Shown here one piece after another: positions 8,481 to 19,000 of a stretch of 64,000 nt of DNA. Within the stretch, counting starts at the first letter, position 1, and every line of letters starts with the position of its first letter. The stretch spans positions 1 to 64,000 of the forward strand of contig JAXISZ010000006.1 in assembly GCA_034680345.1 (NCBI GenBank), read 5' to 3'. The stretch is from SXZD01 sp034680345 (GTDB lineage Bacteria; Pseudomonadota; Gammaproteobacteria; Burkholderiales; Burkholderiaceae_B). A model generated the notes under the pieces. That model did not search any database and was not told where the DNA came from. It saw only the letters and a list, made by a program, of their open reading frames with translations. The translations under genes and the position numbers were made by a program.

Positions 8481-10587
8481 AGCAAGCATGTTTGTGTTGT
8501 ATGAAGAATTGGGCGATTTTCGTGTTGGGCATGTATTGCAAGATTTGGGAGGCGCTTTGCAAGTGGAATCACCGCATGGAAAGCGCAGTAAAATAAAGTC
8601 CAATATCGTGCTTTTGCATTTTAAGACACCTCAGTTTGCACAATTGCTACAGCAGGCTCAGGCTATGCAATTCGAGTTTGATGCTGCTTTTTTGTGGGAA
8701 TGTGCGCCCCAAGAAGAATTTGATTTTCAAAGTTTGGCCCAAGATTATTTTGGCACGGTGCCAGATGCGGTTCAGGCCACTGCTGTTTTGCTTGCATTGC
8801 ATGCGGCGCCTTTGTATTTTCACCGTAAAGGGCGTGGTAAATACCGTGCTGCGCCACCGGATATTTTACAGGCTGCATTGGCTTGTGCTGAAAAAAAACG
8901 CTTGGCTTTGGAACAGCAGCAGCAGTGGGCTGATGCATTGATGGGTGGTCAGGCGCCTCCAGAGATTATTCGTGTTGCGGCGCAATTATTGGCCAAGCCT
9001 GATAAAAACGGCCAAGAATACAAAGCCTTGCAGTTGGCCATGGACCAATCGCAACGCAACGCAAAAGATTTGCTTTTACAGACGGGGGCATTTAGCTCAG
9101 AACACGACATGCACCGCCGCTGTTTTGAGGTATTGCAGTTTCCGCGAGGTACAGCATTTTCTACACTTCCTGGATTTGAAAAAGGTGTGGAAACTGAACT
9201 TTCTGTAGTTAACAAACGGGCTTTTTCAATTGATGACATCACAACCACGGAAATTGATGATGCTTTTTCAGTTGAGTTTATCGACAATGAGCGTGCCCGC
9301 CTTGGGGTACACATTGCGGCGCCTGGTTTACTTTTTGGACCTAAAGACCCTTTGGCACAGATTGCCAGAGAACGGTTGTCAACGGTTTATATGCCAGGTG
9401 ATAAAATCACCATGATGCCTGAGGCAGTCGTTGAACGTGCTACCCTTGCTCAAGGGCGAATGGTGGCTGTATTGTCTTTGTATGTTGATATTGAGCTTAG
9501 CACGGGCAAACCGCTTGGTGATCCGCATAGTTGTATTGAGCGTATTACGGTAGAACACAATTTGCGTCACAATACTTTAGATGAGTTGGTGACCCGTGAA
9601 TCGTTATCAGCCATTGACCCATCTCAAAGTTTGCAACAAGAGCCGTTTACGTGTGCTCGTGAATTGGCTTTGTTATGGCGAGTTACTCAATTCTTATCTG
9701 CACAGCGCGATCAATATCGCGGTAAAACTGAAAATTTAAATCGTATCGATTACAATTTTTATGTGCAAGACAATTGGGTTGAGATTGTGCCACGTCGTCG
9801 CGATGCACCACTGGATTTATTGGTGGCTGAGTTGATGATCATGACCAACCAAATTTGGGGTGCATTGTTGCAAACCCATGAGCGTGCAGGTATTTATCGC
9901 GTTCAACCTCCAGGAGCAAGGGTGCGTATGGGTGTCCATGCGGCACCGCATGTTGGCTTGGGTGTACCTCATTATGCCTGGACCACTTCGCCTTTGCGGC
10001 GTTACATAGACTTGGTTAATCAGTGGCAATTAATTGCACTGCTGCAAGATCAACCTTCCCCTTTTAGCGCGAATGATGCAGAATTATTTGCAATAGTCTC
10101 AGCGTTTGAAACCACCTACAAGGCATACAGTGATTTTCAAACGCAAATGGAGCGTTATTGGTGTTTGCGTTGGTTAGAACAGCACAAAATAAAAGAAGTG
10201 TTTGCCCATGTGGTGCGAGAAGATTTATTGCGGTTACGGGACATTCCCTTGGTGATTCGTGTGCCTGGTTTTTCGGGGAAGTCTGCTGGCACTTTGGTGC
10301 GTTTACAGCTTCAAGAGATTAATTTCGTTGAAGTTGATGTGAGTTGTCGTGTCGTTGAAATTTGTGAACAAGATCGTCTAGAATCCACTGAACCACAAGA
10401 AACGGTAAAGGTAACCGATGTAATTGGTGCTGTTAGTGAAGTGGGGGTTGTAGATGCTTTGAACTCTGCAAATTTTGTAAATTCAGCAGATGTTTTACAC
10501 GCCTTAGACGCTGCAGTTGTTTTAGGTGCTCAAGAAGGAACATCCGATGCCAGACCTGAGCTGTCTCAATCTGTCCCCTTGGCTTGA
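8473..10587 (+). CDS. RNB-domain 3'-5' exoribonuclease (RNase II family)
   Basis: A 704-residue protein whose middle holds the RNB catalytic domain. The metal-binding motif is ITTTEIDDAFSVEF (about residues 254-267), corresponding to the T-x-DIDDA-x-S motif of RNase II/R; the conserved C-terminal part has GVPHYAWTTSPLRRYIDLVN (the Y-x-H-x-TSPIRRY-type motif). The N-terminal 230 residues are a family-specific extension, and no clear S1 domain is obvious at the C-terminus. The family degrades single-stranded RNA from the 3' end. The GTG start at 8473 lies inside the end of ubiC; an ATG at 8488 is an alternative. The final 41 bases overlap the TonB-like gene. Confidence 0.85.
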   Translation: MSKASMFVLYEELGDFRVGHVLQDLGGALQVESPHGKRSKIKSNIVLLHFKTPQFAQLLQQAQAMQFEFDAAFLWECAPQEEFDFQSLAQDYFGTVPDAVQATAVLLALHAAPLYFHRKGRGKYRAAPPDILQAALACAEKKRLALEQQQQWADALMGGQAPPEIIRVAAQLLAKPDKNGQEYKALQLAMDQSQRNAKDLLLQTGAFSSEHDMHRRCFEVLQFPRGTAFSTLPGFEKGVETELSVVNKRAFSIDDITTTEIDDAFSVEFIDNERARLGVHIAAPGLLFGPKDPLAQIARERLSTVYMPGDKITMMPEAVVERATLAQGRMVAVLSLYVDIELSTGKPLGDPHSCIERITVEHNLRHNTLDELVTRESLSAIDPSQSLQQEPFTCARELALLWRVTQFLSAQRDQYRGKTENLNRIDYNFYVQDNWVEIVPRRRDAPLDLLVAELMIMTNQIWGALLQTHERAGIYRVQPPGARVRMGVHAAPHVGLGVPHYAWTTSPLRRYIDLVNQWQLIALLQDQPSPFSANDAELFAIVSAFETTYKAYSDFQTQMERYWCLRWLEQHKIKEVFAHVVREDLLRLRDIPLVIRVPGFSGKSAGTLVRLQLQEINFVEVDVSCRVVEICEQDRLESTEPQETVKVTDVIGAVSEVGVVDALNSANFVNSADVLHALDAAVVLGAQEGTSDARPELSQSVPLA

Positions 10588-11524
10588 TTTAGAGGGGCGG
10601 TGTAGTCGCAATTTACGCAAAGCGCTGCTATTTTCATTGGTGGTGCATGTGCTTGTGGGCGTTTTTTTGTTGAGCGAACGGCAAACTGGTAAACCGGTCT
10701 CATCGGAACTGGAAGTTGTCTTGGTCAATGCTCAGAGCCGTGTTGCTCCTGAAAAGTCTCAGGCTTTGGCGCAAGTGGCTTTGCAAGGGGGCGGTGAGTA
10801 TGATCAAGGCCGTGCCAAATCGCCTTTACCCACTTTACCTGAGCAGCGGCATTTATCTCAAACGTTTGTAACGGGACAAACACCTACTCACCAACAAGCC
10901 GCACAGCTTGATGTACATCAAAAATTAGCAGAGTTAGAAGTCTTGCAAAAACGTCTAAAATCAGAGGTGCACCAATCTTCTGTTGCTCAAGCGGGTAAGC
11001 AGCCAACCAAACAAAAATTATCTGAAAAACCCCCTGCACAGGCTACAGAAAGTAAGTCTAAACAACAGCACGATGCCCATTTGCAACAAGACATGTCAGC
11101 GGCAGCGCAGGAAATAGCCAGGCTAGAAGCCCAGGTGGCACGGCAGTTAGAAGATTACAATAAGCGCCCAAGACAGCATTTTTTCTCTCCAAGCACATCT
11201 CCTTATGTGTTTGCTATGTATGAAGATCATTGGCGACGAAAAATTGAGCATTATGGTAATTTGAATTACCCTGCTGAGGTCAAAGGTAAATTATATGGTG
11301 CCTTGCGGCTAACGGTTTATATTAAAAAAGACGGTACAGTGCATCAGGTTGAGTTAGATCAATCATCGGGTTCTCCCGTACTAGATCGAGCGGCGATGCG
11401 AATTGCCCGAATGGCAGCACCGTATGGTGAGTTTTCTTCTGAAATGCAAAAGTTAGCTGATATTTTAGTGCTGACACGCACCTGGGTTTTTACTAGCGAC
11501 GCTCTAGAAACTTTGCAGCGTTAG
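10547..11524 (+). CDS. TonB-family energy transducer, aroE-linked type
   Basis: A 325-residue inner-membrane-anchored periplasmic protein. The start at ATG 10547 is chosen because AAGGA lies about 7 bases upstream; an in-frame GTG at 10526 is weaker. One membrane segment sits near residues 26-44 (ALLFSLVVHVLVGVFLL). A long Gln/Lys/Ala-rich, probably extended or coiled region follows (about 75-205). The C-terminal TonB-like domain is visible in YGALRLTVYIKKDGTVHQVE and SSGSPVLDRAAMRIARMAAP. The gene stands before aroE and mtgA as in other betaproteobacteria, away from the exbB-exbD-linked tonB at 58.5-59.4 kb. Its partner receptor is unknown. Confidence 0.8.
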   Translation: MPDLSCLNLSPWLDLEGRCSRNLRKALLFSLVVHVLVGVFLLSERQTGKPVSSELEVVLVNAQSRVAPEKSQALAQVALQGGGEYDQGRAKSPLPTLPEQRHLSQTFVTGQTPTHQQAAQLDVHQKLAELEVLQKRLKSEVHQSSVAQAGKQPTKQKLSEKPPAQATESKSKQQHDAHLQQDMSAAAQEIARLEAQVARQLEDYNKRPRQHFFSPSTSPYVFAMYEDHWRRKIEHYGNLNYPAEVKGKLYGALRLTVYIKKDGTVHQVELDQSSGSPVLDRAAMRIARMAAPYGEFSSEMQKLADILVLTRTWVFTSDALETLQR

Positions 11525-11569
11525 ACTTTAATTCATGGGTTGTTTTGTTGTTTTTTAAAGTGATTTTAA

Positions 11570-12409
11570 ATGATTGAGCCTGATCGTTACGCTGTGGTCG
11601 GCAATCCAATTGCGCATAGTCAATCGCCATGGTTGCATGCACAATTTGCGCAGCTAACTCAACAAAATTTAAGTTATGGTCATATTTTGGCGCCTAAACA
11701 TGGTTTTATGCAGACCATCATTGCTATGCAGGCTGCTGGTATGAAGGGCGCCAATATTACCGTGCCGTTTAAATTTGAAGCGTTTTCAATGTGCCATGAT
11801 TTAACAGATCGCGCCAAAATAGCCGGGGCAGTCAATACCATACAATTTTTACCTAATCGCCTAATTTTGGGTGACAATACAGATGGTGTGGGTCTTTGCA
11901 TGGATTTACAGCGCATTTTAGGTGGTTTAAGCGGTTTGCGAGTTTTATTGTTGGGCGCAGGTGGGGCAGTGGCCGGAGTTTTAGCCCCCTTAATGGCGGC
12001 GGGAGTGAAACAATTGTTTGTTTTGAATCGAACACCTGAAAAAGCACATGTTTTGCTTCAGCCCTTGCAATCTCGTTATCCAAATGTACAATGCCAGGCG
12101 GGTGGTTTGGATATGTCAGGGCGTTCAGTGGATGTGGTGATTAATGGCGCAGCTTCTAGCTTATCTGGGCAGGCAGTATCAATTGATACAGCTTGGTTTT
12201 CTCAAGCGCGTTTAGCGTATGACATGATGTATGGGGCTAAACCAACTCCGTTTATGCTTCAGGCACAGTTACAAGGTATTATGAGTTGTGATGGTATCGG
12301 CATGTTGGTTGGGCAGGCTGTGTGTGCATTTGAGTTTTGGCGTGAAATTCGACCACCTTTTGAGTCCGTTTTGCAAATGTTTGCTGCAAAACTGGGGCGG
12401 TTTAATTGA
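11570..12409 (+). CDS. aroE: Shikimate dehydrogenase (NADP+)
   Basis: AroE reduces 3-dehydroshikimate to shikimate. The 279-residue length is typical. Motifs: VVGNPIAHSQSPWLHAQFA at the N-terminus (shikimate-binding Ser residues); GANITVPFKFEAF with the catalytic Lys; GDNTDGVGLCMDL with the catalytic Asp; the NADP-binding loop LLGAGGAVAGVLAPL; and VLNRTPEKA with the NADP-selective Asn-Arg-Thr. The C-terminal GIGMLVGQA also matches. It lies 45 bases downstream of the TonB-like gene and directly before the broken mtgA. Confidence 0.97.
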   Translation: MIEPDRYAVVGNPIAHSQSPWLHAQFAQLTQQNLSYGHILAPKHGFMQTIIAMQAAGMKGANITVPFKFEAFSMCHDLTDRAKIAGAVNTIQFLPNRLILGDNTDGVGLCMDLQRILGGLSGLRVLLLGAGGAVAGVLAPLMAAGVKQLFVLNRTPEKAHVLLQPLQSRYPNVQCQAGGLDMSGRSVDVVINGAASSLSGQAVSIDTAWFSQARLAYDMMYGAKPTPFMLQAQLQGIMSCDGIGMLVGQAVCAFEFWREIRPPFESVLQMFAAKLGRFN

Positions 12410-12458
12410 TTTTATTGTGTTTTATTTTAGGCTTTTTGGGTTTTTTTAGAGTTTTATA

Positions 12459-13066
12459 ATGAAGGGTGCTAGTCATCAAAGTGTATTTGTAAAAAAGCGT
12501 TTATTTTTTTTACTGCGCTTGGTGGCAAGGGCTGTTTTAATTTTCTTTGCGTTTGTATTGTTGGTGCTTTGGTTTTTATTGCGTGTGGTTAATTTAAAAT
12601 TTAACAATCCACAAACCACACGATTCATGGACTTGCGTTTGGCGCAGTTGCGAATTAGCAATCCCCAAGCAAAATTACAGCACCATTGGGTGTCTTATGA
12701 TCGCATTGCCAGCACGATGAAGCGGGCTGTTATTGTGGCTGAGGACAGCCAATTTTTGGTTCACTCAGGGGTTGATTGGTCTGCCATTGAGAATGCTTGG
12801 CAGCGCAACCAACAACGAGGTCGGGTCACCCACGGCGGCTCAACCATTACGCAACAATTGGCTAAAAATCTTTTTTTAAATGGCACGCGCAGTTATGTGC
12901 GAAAATTCCAAGAATTGGTGTTAGCTTGGATGTTAGAGTCCGTGTTGTCAAAACGTCGTATTCTAGAGATTTACTTTTCTACAACGCACACCGCCAGTCT
13001 GAGCGTTTGGCAAGACATGCGGCGGTGGTTATGACGCGTATGTCGCAGGTGTTAGCGCTTCCTTAG
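12459..13066 (+). pseudogene. mtgA: Monofunctional peptidoglycan transglycosylase, internal deletion
   Basis: MtgA polymerises lipid II into glycan strands. The N-terminal membrane segment (about residues 21-45), the motif VAEDSQFLVHSGVDW with the catalytic Glu, GGSTITQQLAKNLFL and SKRRILEIY are all intact. Directly after EIY (near 12975) the expected Y-LN-x-VEWG-x-GVFG, AA-x-YF and LAA-LPNP blocks are missing. The true C-terminus, FYNAHRQSERLARHAAVV followed by MTRMSQVLALP and stop at 13066, continues in a different frame. The simplest reading is a frame-changing deletion of roughly 45-50 codons at about 12975-12980. Read straight through, the product is 191 residues with an unrelated tail (ends 13034). 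Probably non-functional. The remnant end overlaps the glnE stop. Confidence 0.85.
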
Positions 13067-15843
13067 GTATGCTTTAAAGGTGGGTTAATTTGGCTGGCTG
13101 CTACCACAGTTTCTTCCCATAAGGTTCTGATTGCTTGTGTGGATTCGATAAACGCGCTGGGGTCGATGCGCATCACCGCAATGCCTTTTAAGCGCAAAGC
13201 GTGCTGTTGAGCACGCAGTTCACGGTAGCAATTGCTCACTTTTTCAGCCAATTCGCCATTAATTAAACCCAGTTTGGCACAAGTTTTAAGCAATGAAATA
13301 TTGCCTTTGTTAGCTGTCAGTTCATAGTAAGAGGCGCTGTATGCTAAAACTAAAAACTGAACAATAAATTCAATATCGATCATGCCTCCAGTGCTGTGCT
13401 TTATGTCGAATAAACTGCTGGGGTTTGGGTGAGCATCGTGCATTTTTTGTCGCATTCTGATCACATCTTCGGCTAAGTAGCGAAAATTGCGCGGGATTTC
13501 TAAAACTTGAGTACGAATTTTTTCAAAGTTTTGCCCTAATGGGCTATAACCAGCACAAAAGCGAGCCCGCGTCAGCGCTTGATGTTCCCACACCCAGGCA
13601 CCAATCCCATTTTTACGTTTTTGATAGTTTTCAAATGACTGCAAGTCTAACACCAGTAAACCCGCCGCGCCATTTGGGCGTAATCGATAGTCGGTCTCAA
13701 ATAATTGGCCAGCAGCAGTTTGGGTGGTTAGCCAATGGTTAAAACGTTGTGCTAGTTTACTGTAGACTTCAGGGGCTTGTGGGTCATCGTCGTCATATAA
13801 AAAAATTAAATCGAGGTCGGAACCATATCCAAGTTCTTTACCACCGTATTTTCCATAGGCTACGATGGCAAATTGGTGTTGGTCTCGGTGGCGTTTAGGC
13901 AGTTGTTGCCAGGTTTCGTCCAATACCGTGGCTAGTGTTTTATCGGCCAATTCGCACAGCTGATCTGACAGTTGCTCAACGCTCCAGTATCCTTCTAAAT
14001 CTTGAGCCAGCAAATGAAAAACTTGAGTTTGATGCAATTCTCGACTCAAGTTCATTTGGCTTTCTAGGTCGGCTTGCCCATTGGCCAAATAAGCTTGTTT
14101 TAGGCTCTTTTTGAGTTCTTTTTGATAGCTTATCCAGTTTGGTGCTTGATAAAGACTGCGTTCATCTAGCATTTCATCCAGTAAAATGGGGTGTTGGCAT
14201 AGATAATCAGCTGCCCATTGACTAGCTGACAATAACCGCACTAAACGTTCGCGAGCCTTTGGAAACTCCTCTAGCAGCGATAAATAAGCGCCTCTTCGAG
14301 AAATGCTTTCAAGTAAGGCAATGCTACGAGCCCAAGCGCTGTCAGGGTGATTGGTTTGAATACAGGCTCGAGCTAAAGCTGGTAGTAAGCGATTAACACG
14401 ATTGCGATGCGATTGAGGCAAACTTCTAAACCGTGAACTGTTGACTAAATCAGCCCATCGCGCTTGTGCTTGTTCAAGTTCTGTAAACCGTGAGCGCCAA
14501 GATTCAGGCCACTGGTGGGCATTAATTTCTTCTTGTTGATCGCGGTTTTTATTAGAAAAAACAACTAAAAATTGTGCTTCAACTTTGTCTTGCCAACTGG
14601 CGATATGTTCATTCAGTATGTCGGCGCTGTCTAAACCCATGGCCAGCGCCATTGCTTGGCGAACATCTGCGTCAGAGGGCAAACGGTGGGTTTGCTCATC
14701 CTCAACATACTGTAAACGGTGTTCTAATCGGCGCCAAAAATCATAAGCTTGGGAGAGTTGTTCAGCCACATCTACTTCAATTAAATCTTTTTGCGCACAT
14801 AATTTTAAAACGTCAACGGTTGGTCGAATTTGAAGGTCAGGATCTCGTCCACCGCGAATCAGTTGAAAAATTTGAGCTATAAATTCAATTTCACGGATAC
14901 CGCCACGCCCTAATTTAACATGAACAGCGCCCGGGTCGTCATTGCGTTCGCGTTTTTTAGCCTCTTGTTTAATTTGGAGATGTAGGTCGCGCAGGGCACT
15001 GATCATGCCAAAATCTAGATAACGTCGAAATATAAAAGCACAACGAAGTTGTTCCAGTGCTTTGACTTGCGAGGCAAAGCTTGTTTGGTATTGAATTTCA
15101 GAGGGTTGGTTAACAATTCTCGCTTTAATCCATGCGTAACGCTCCCACTCTCGGCCTTGAACTAGAAAATACTCTTCTAGCATGTCAATACTGACCACCA
15201 ATGGGCCAGTGTCGCCATTTGGTCGCAGGCGCATATCTACGCGAAATACAAACCCCTCAGCGGTTACTTCAGAAATTAAACAGAGAATTTTTTTACCTAC
15301 GAGGTTAAAAAATTCAGCATGCGACAGTTTTTTACCGTGCTTTCCAGTTTGATCCGGTTTCCCGCCAGAAGTTTCGCCCTCTTGGTTGTAAACAAAGACG
15401 AGGTCAACGTCTGAGGATGCGTTTAGTTCTTCTCCCCCTAATTTACCCATGCCAACAATCAGTAGTTGATCATGATTTTCAGGTGAGCCATACCGCGATG
15501 CATAGTTTTGGTGGGCCCAGCGGCAAGCAATATCCAGACAAATGTCTGCCATGAGCGACAATGCATGGGTCAGTTCTTTGAGATTACACAAGCCAAGTAA
15601 ATCGCGTCGCATCATTTCCAGCATCAGGCGTTGACGTAGTAAGCGCAACCCTTTTTTGAGTTCGGTTTCATCAATCTGTGTATTAAACTGCTTAAATTTT
15701 TCTTTGACTAGGTCCGGTAAGGCTGTGTTAGCTGCCAAAGGAGCATCCCAATCGGGAAAACGCCTCAGCCAGCGTTGGGCGTACATTGAATGCGTTGGCC
15801 ATATTGCATTCAGAGATGGTTGGGGTGATGTGTTTGCAGACAT
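13063..15843 (-). CDS. glnE: Bifunctional glutamine synthetase adenylyltransferase / adenylyl-removing enzyme
   Basis: GlnE switches glutamine synthetase off and on by adding or removing AMP at a Tyr. From the ATG at 15843 (MSANTSPQPSL) it has 926 residues, normal for the family; the frame extends further upstream to 15966, but that extra stretch does not look like GlnE. Two nucleotidyltransferase domains are visible: LIVGMGKLGGEELNASSDVD followed by LVFVY in the N-terminal half, and VAYGKYGGKELGYGSDLD followed by LIFLYDDDD in the second half, each with the Asp pair that binds metal. GGIREIEFIAQ and GGMIDIEFIVQ follow them respectively. Divergent from yhdP. Confidence 0.95.
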   Translation of the reverse strand: MSANTSPQPSLNAIWPTHSMYAQRWLRRFPDWDAPLAANTALPDLVKEKFKQFNTQIDETELKKGLRLLRQRLMLEMMRRDLLGLCNLKELTHALSLMADICLDIACRWAHQNYASRYGSPENHDQLLIVGMGKLGGEELNASSDVDLVFVYNQEGETSGGKPDQTGKHGKKLSHAEFFNLVGKKILCLISEVTAEGFVFRVDMRLRPNGDTGPLVVSIDMLEEYFLVQGREWERYAWIKARIVNQPSEIQYQTSFASQVKALEQLRCAFIFRRYLDFGMISALRDLHLQIKQEAKKRERNDDPGAVHVKLGRGGIREIEFIAQIFQLIRGGRDPDLQIRPTVDVLKLCAQKDLIEVDVAEQLSQAYDFWRRLEHRLQYVEDEQTHRLPSDADVRQAMALAMGLDSADILNEHIASWQDKVEAQFLVVFSNKNRDQQEEINAHQWPESWRSRFTELEQAQARWADLVNSSRFRSLPQSHRNRVNRLLPALARACIQTNHPDSAWARSIALLESISRRGAYLSLLEEFPKARERLVRLLSASQWAADYLCQHPILLDEMLDERSLYQAPNWISYQKELKKSLKQAYLANGQADLESQMNLSRELHQTQVFHLLAQDLEGYWSVEQLSDQLCELADKTLATVLDETWQQLPKRHRDQHQFAIVAYGKYGGKELGYGSDLDLIFLYDDDDPQAPEVYSKLAQRFNHWLTTQTAAGQLFETDYRLRPNGAAGLLVLDLQSFENYQKRKNGIGAWVWEHQALTRARFCAGYSPLGQNFEKIRTQVLEIPRNFRYLAEDVIRMRQKMHDAHPNPSSLFDIKHSTGGMIDIEFIVQFLVLAYSASYYELTANKGNISLLKTCAKLGLINGELAEKVSNCYRELRAQQHALRLKGIAVMRIDPSAFIESTQAIRTLWEETVVAASQINPPLKHT

Positions 15844-16078
15844 AGGTGACAAGTAGACGCTAAAATGTAAATAATGACGAGTTTTTGAATGGTGTAATGC
15901 AATTGCCCGTATACTTTTTAAATGTAAAGCCACCGTGCAGCGTCGCAGTGCGCAATTATCATGCAAAGCTGCCGTTTGAGCTCGACATTACAGTTTTGGG
16001 TAAAACACCCAGAACGCTTACTTCTCTAATAAGCTTTATTTTGACACTGTGTGTCTTATTTTGTCACCTTGGGTTTAC

Positions 16079-19000
16079 ATGAAACGTTGGATTTTTCATC
16101 TTTCTTTATTCCTTATTCTCTGTCTCAGCACTTTGATTCTGGGGTTTAGGTATTTACTATTACCAGTGGTAATCCATTACAAATCAGATTTGGAGGGTTT
16201 GTTGTCTGCGCGGTTGGGGCAGCAGGTTAGTATTGGTGAAATGCAAACGGCTTGGCATGGATTATCCCCGTCTGCGCGGTTGATTAATGTTGAGTTGCGC
16301 AATGAGTTAGGGCAGGTTGTTTTGGTATTGCCTTCGGTGTTTGCCTCTCTGTCATGGTCATCTATACCCGCGTTTGAGCCGCGCTTAGGCCGTCTCACCA
16401 TAGACGGGGCAAAGTTAGAGGCAATGCGTGACAAACAAGGGCGCATTTATGTGGCTGGTATTCCTTTGGTGGCTAGTCAAGGCGATAGCGCTGGATTGGC
16501 TTGGTTGCTTCGTCAAGGCGATATTCAAGTAAAAAATACTGAATTTAAGTGGATTGATCAACAAGCATCTCAGCAGGTTGTGCATATTAAATCGCTGCAA
16601 GTTCGTTTAAAAAATTTGGTGAATTTTCATCGCGTTGGGTTGCAAGGTGACGTTCACGTTTACGATGAAAGCAATCATCGAAGTATGCCGTTGCAAGTGC
16701 AATTGCGGTTTTTCTCACCGTTATTTGGGTATAGTAAGGCGCATATGCAAGCGTGGCGTGGCGAAGCCTATTTGCAAACGCATAATTTTTCATTGCAAAC
16801 GTTGGCTAAAATCAATTCGGGTTTGGCGTTGCCTGATTGGTTAAAAAATGCGCAGGGGCAGTTTCAGGTGTGGTTGGGGTTTAATCAGGCTCAAATGGAA
16901 CAAGCCACGGTTGATTTAAATATGGCTAGCGTTGAAATTGAAAACCCTCAGTCGGGTGCTTTGCATTTAAAAGACTTACAGGGACGTTTGGTTTATGAAC
17001 AAGACCCTGATAAAGGTTTAAAAATATCAGCCAATCATTTGCGTGTGAGTTTAGACGATCTAACTCAGCAGAAATCTGATCAAAGTTTAGAGGTATTAGG
17101 GCCATTGCAGGCGCGTCTTCATTTAAAACAATGGCCAAATTGGCAAGCAGCCTCTGGAGAGCTTGAACTGGAGAAAGTTGACCTAAGTAAGCTATCCAGT
17201 TTGATGAAAAAAATCCCATTGTCTGGGCAATTTAATCAGCTGGTGCACACTGTCAATATACAGGGTCAACTTCCGTATTTGTCCTTGAATTGGAATAGCG
17301 CGTTAAATTGGCAAGACAACTTCAATTTAACAGCCAAATTTACTGATATTTCAACTCAGTCGGGTTTGTTACCCAACGGTTGGCATTTTCCTGGTTTGGC
17401 TGGCTTGAGCGGTCAAATCAAAGGCAATGCCTCAGCTGGATTTTGGCAGTTGCAGTCAGGCGCTGGGTTTGTTGAATTGCCTAATCTTTTAAAGTTTAAC
17501 CGTATTGAGTTCTCCGATTTGCAAACACAAGGGGGGTGGCGGCGTGAGCCTTTACAGGGGCAACAGGGTACAAAAGTAATTTGGGATCGATTTGCAGTGC
17601 GTCAGGGCTACGCGTCAGTGAATATGCTGGGGTCATTGCATTTTTTAGATGGCAAGCCACTGCCTGTTGCCAAATTAACGGGACAGCTAGATGGTTGGTC
17701 ATTGCAATCCATTCCTAATTTTTTACCTGTTACGCTTAATTCAGAAACTGATCAATGGTTGCGTCGAGGTTTGCAAGCTGGTGTTGTACAAAAGGGGCGT
17801 TGGGTTTTGCAGGGAGACCTAGAACATTTTCCTTTTTTACAACCCAAGCAAGGGGTGTTTCAAATTACAGGGCAACTGCATCAAGCAGATGTATTATTTG
17901 ATTCAGCATGGCCAAATATTCGAGGGGTTATGGGTGATGCCCGTTTTGTCAATGGTGAGCTTACCGTGGTGGTCAACAAAGCGCAGACGTTAAAAAATGT
18001 TTTGTCTGATGTGGTGGTTAAATTGCCTATATTGAATAATCAGTCTCCTGTTTTAACGGTGACTGGCAACGCGCAAGGTGCTTTGCAGGACTTCTTCTCA
18101 TACATTCAGTCCAGTCCATTGAATAGGCTTTTTGGAGGTGCTTTCTCTGAAAGCAAAGCCACCGGAAATGCTAAATTAAAATTGGCTTTACAAATTCCAA
18201 TAGCCCAACCAGAAAAATCTCAGGTTAAGGGACAGTTATTATTTATAGACAACGATGTGGGTTTGATCTCAGCAATTCCAGCCATACAAAAATTGCGTGG
18301 AGAATTAGAGTTTAGTCAAACTGGGTTTTCAATTGAAAACTTAACAGGCCAAACTTTGGGCGGTGCGGTGCGGATAGACACTCAGCTTAAACCTGATAAA
18401 TCTTTGCTATTACATGTTGAAGGCCAAGCAACTGCTGCTGGTTTAAAACGATATTTGAGTTTGCCAAATGCACTTAAAATATCAGGTCAAACTCGTTATG
18501 GTGTACATATTCGATTCAAGCCTAATATGTCCATGGCCGACTTAAATATTGAATCGCAATTGTTGGGTTTGGGCGTAGATTTACCTTTGCCTTTTGCAAA
18601 GTCAGCTACAACAGCTTGGCCTATGGATATTCGCATGTTGCCAACTCAATTCAATAAACAAGGTGAAATTCTACGCGATGAAATTAGAGTACAAATCAAT
18701 ACGGGTACATCTCAATTTTTGAGTGCTAGAGTAGAGCGCGACCGCACTTTGGAGCAGCCAAAAATTTTACGAGCTGCTGTGTCTGTTGGCGAGTCCTTGG
18801 TGATGCCAGATGCTGGCTTTAAACTGGCTTTGAGAGTCGGTCGTCTAGACTTGGACGCTTGGCAGCGTTTAGATTTTCTCTCGGGCCCAAATTCAAACTT
18901 AAACTCAAATTTAAATGCTGATGGCGAAGTACTGGCAGAGGGGCTTCATGCTAAAAATCTTCCATTGTTGCCAGATCAAATTTTAATTAAGTCTGATCAA

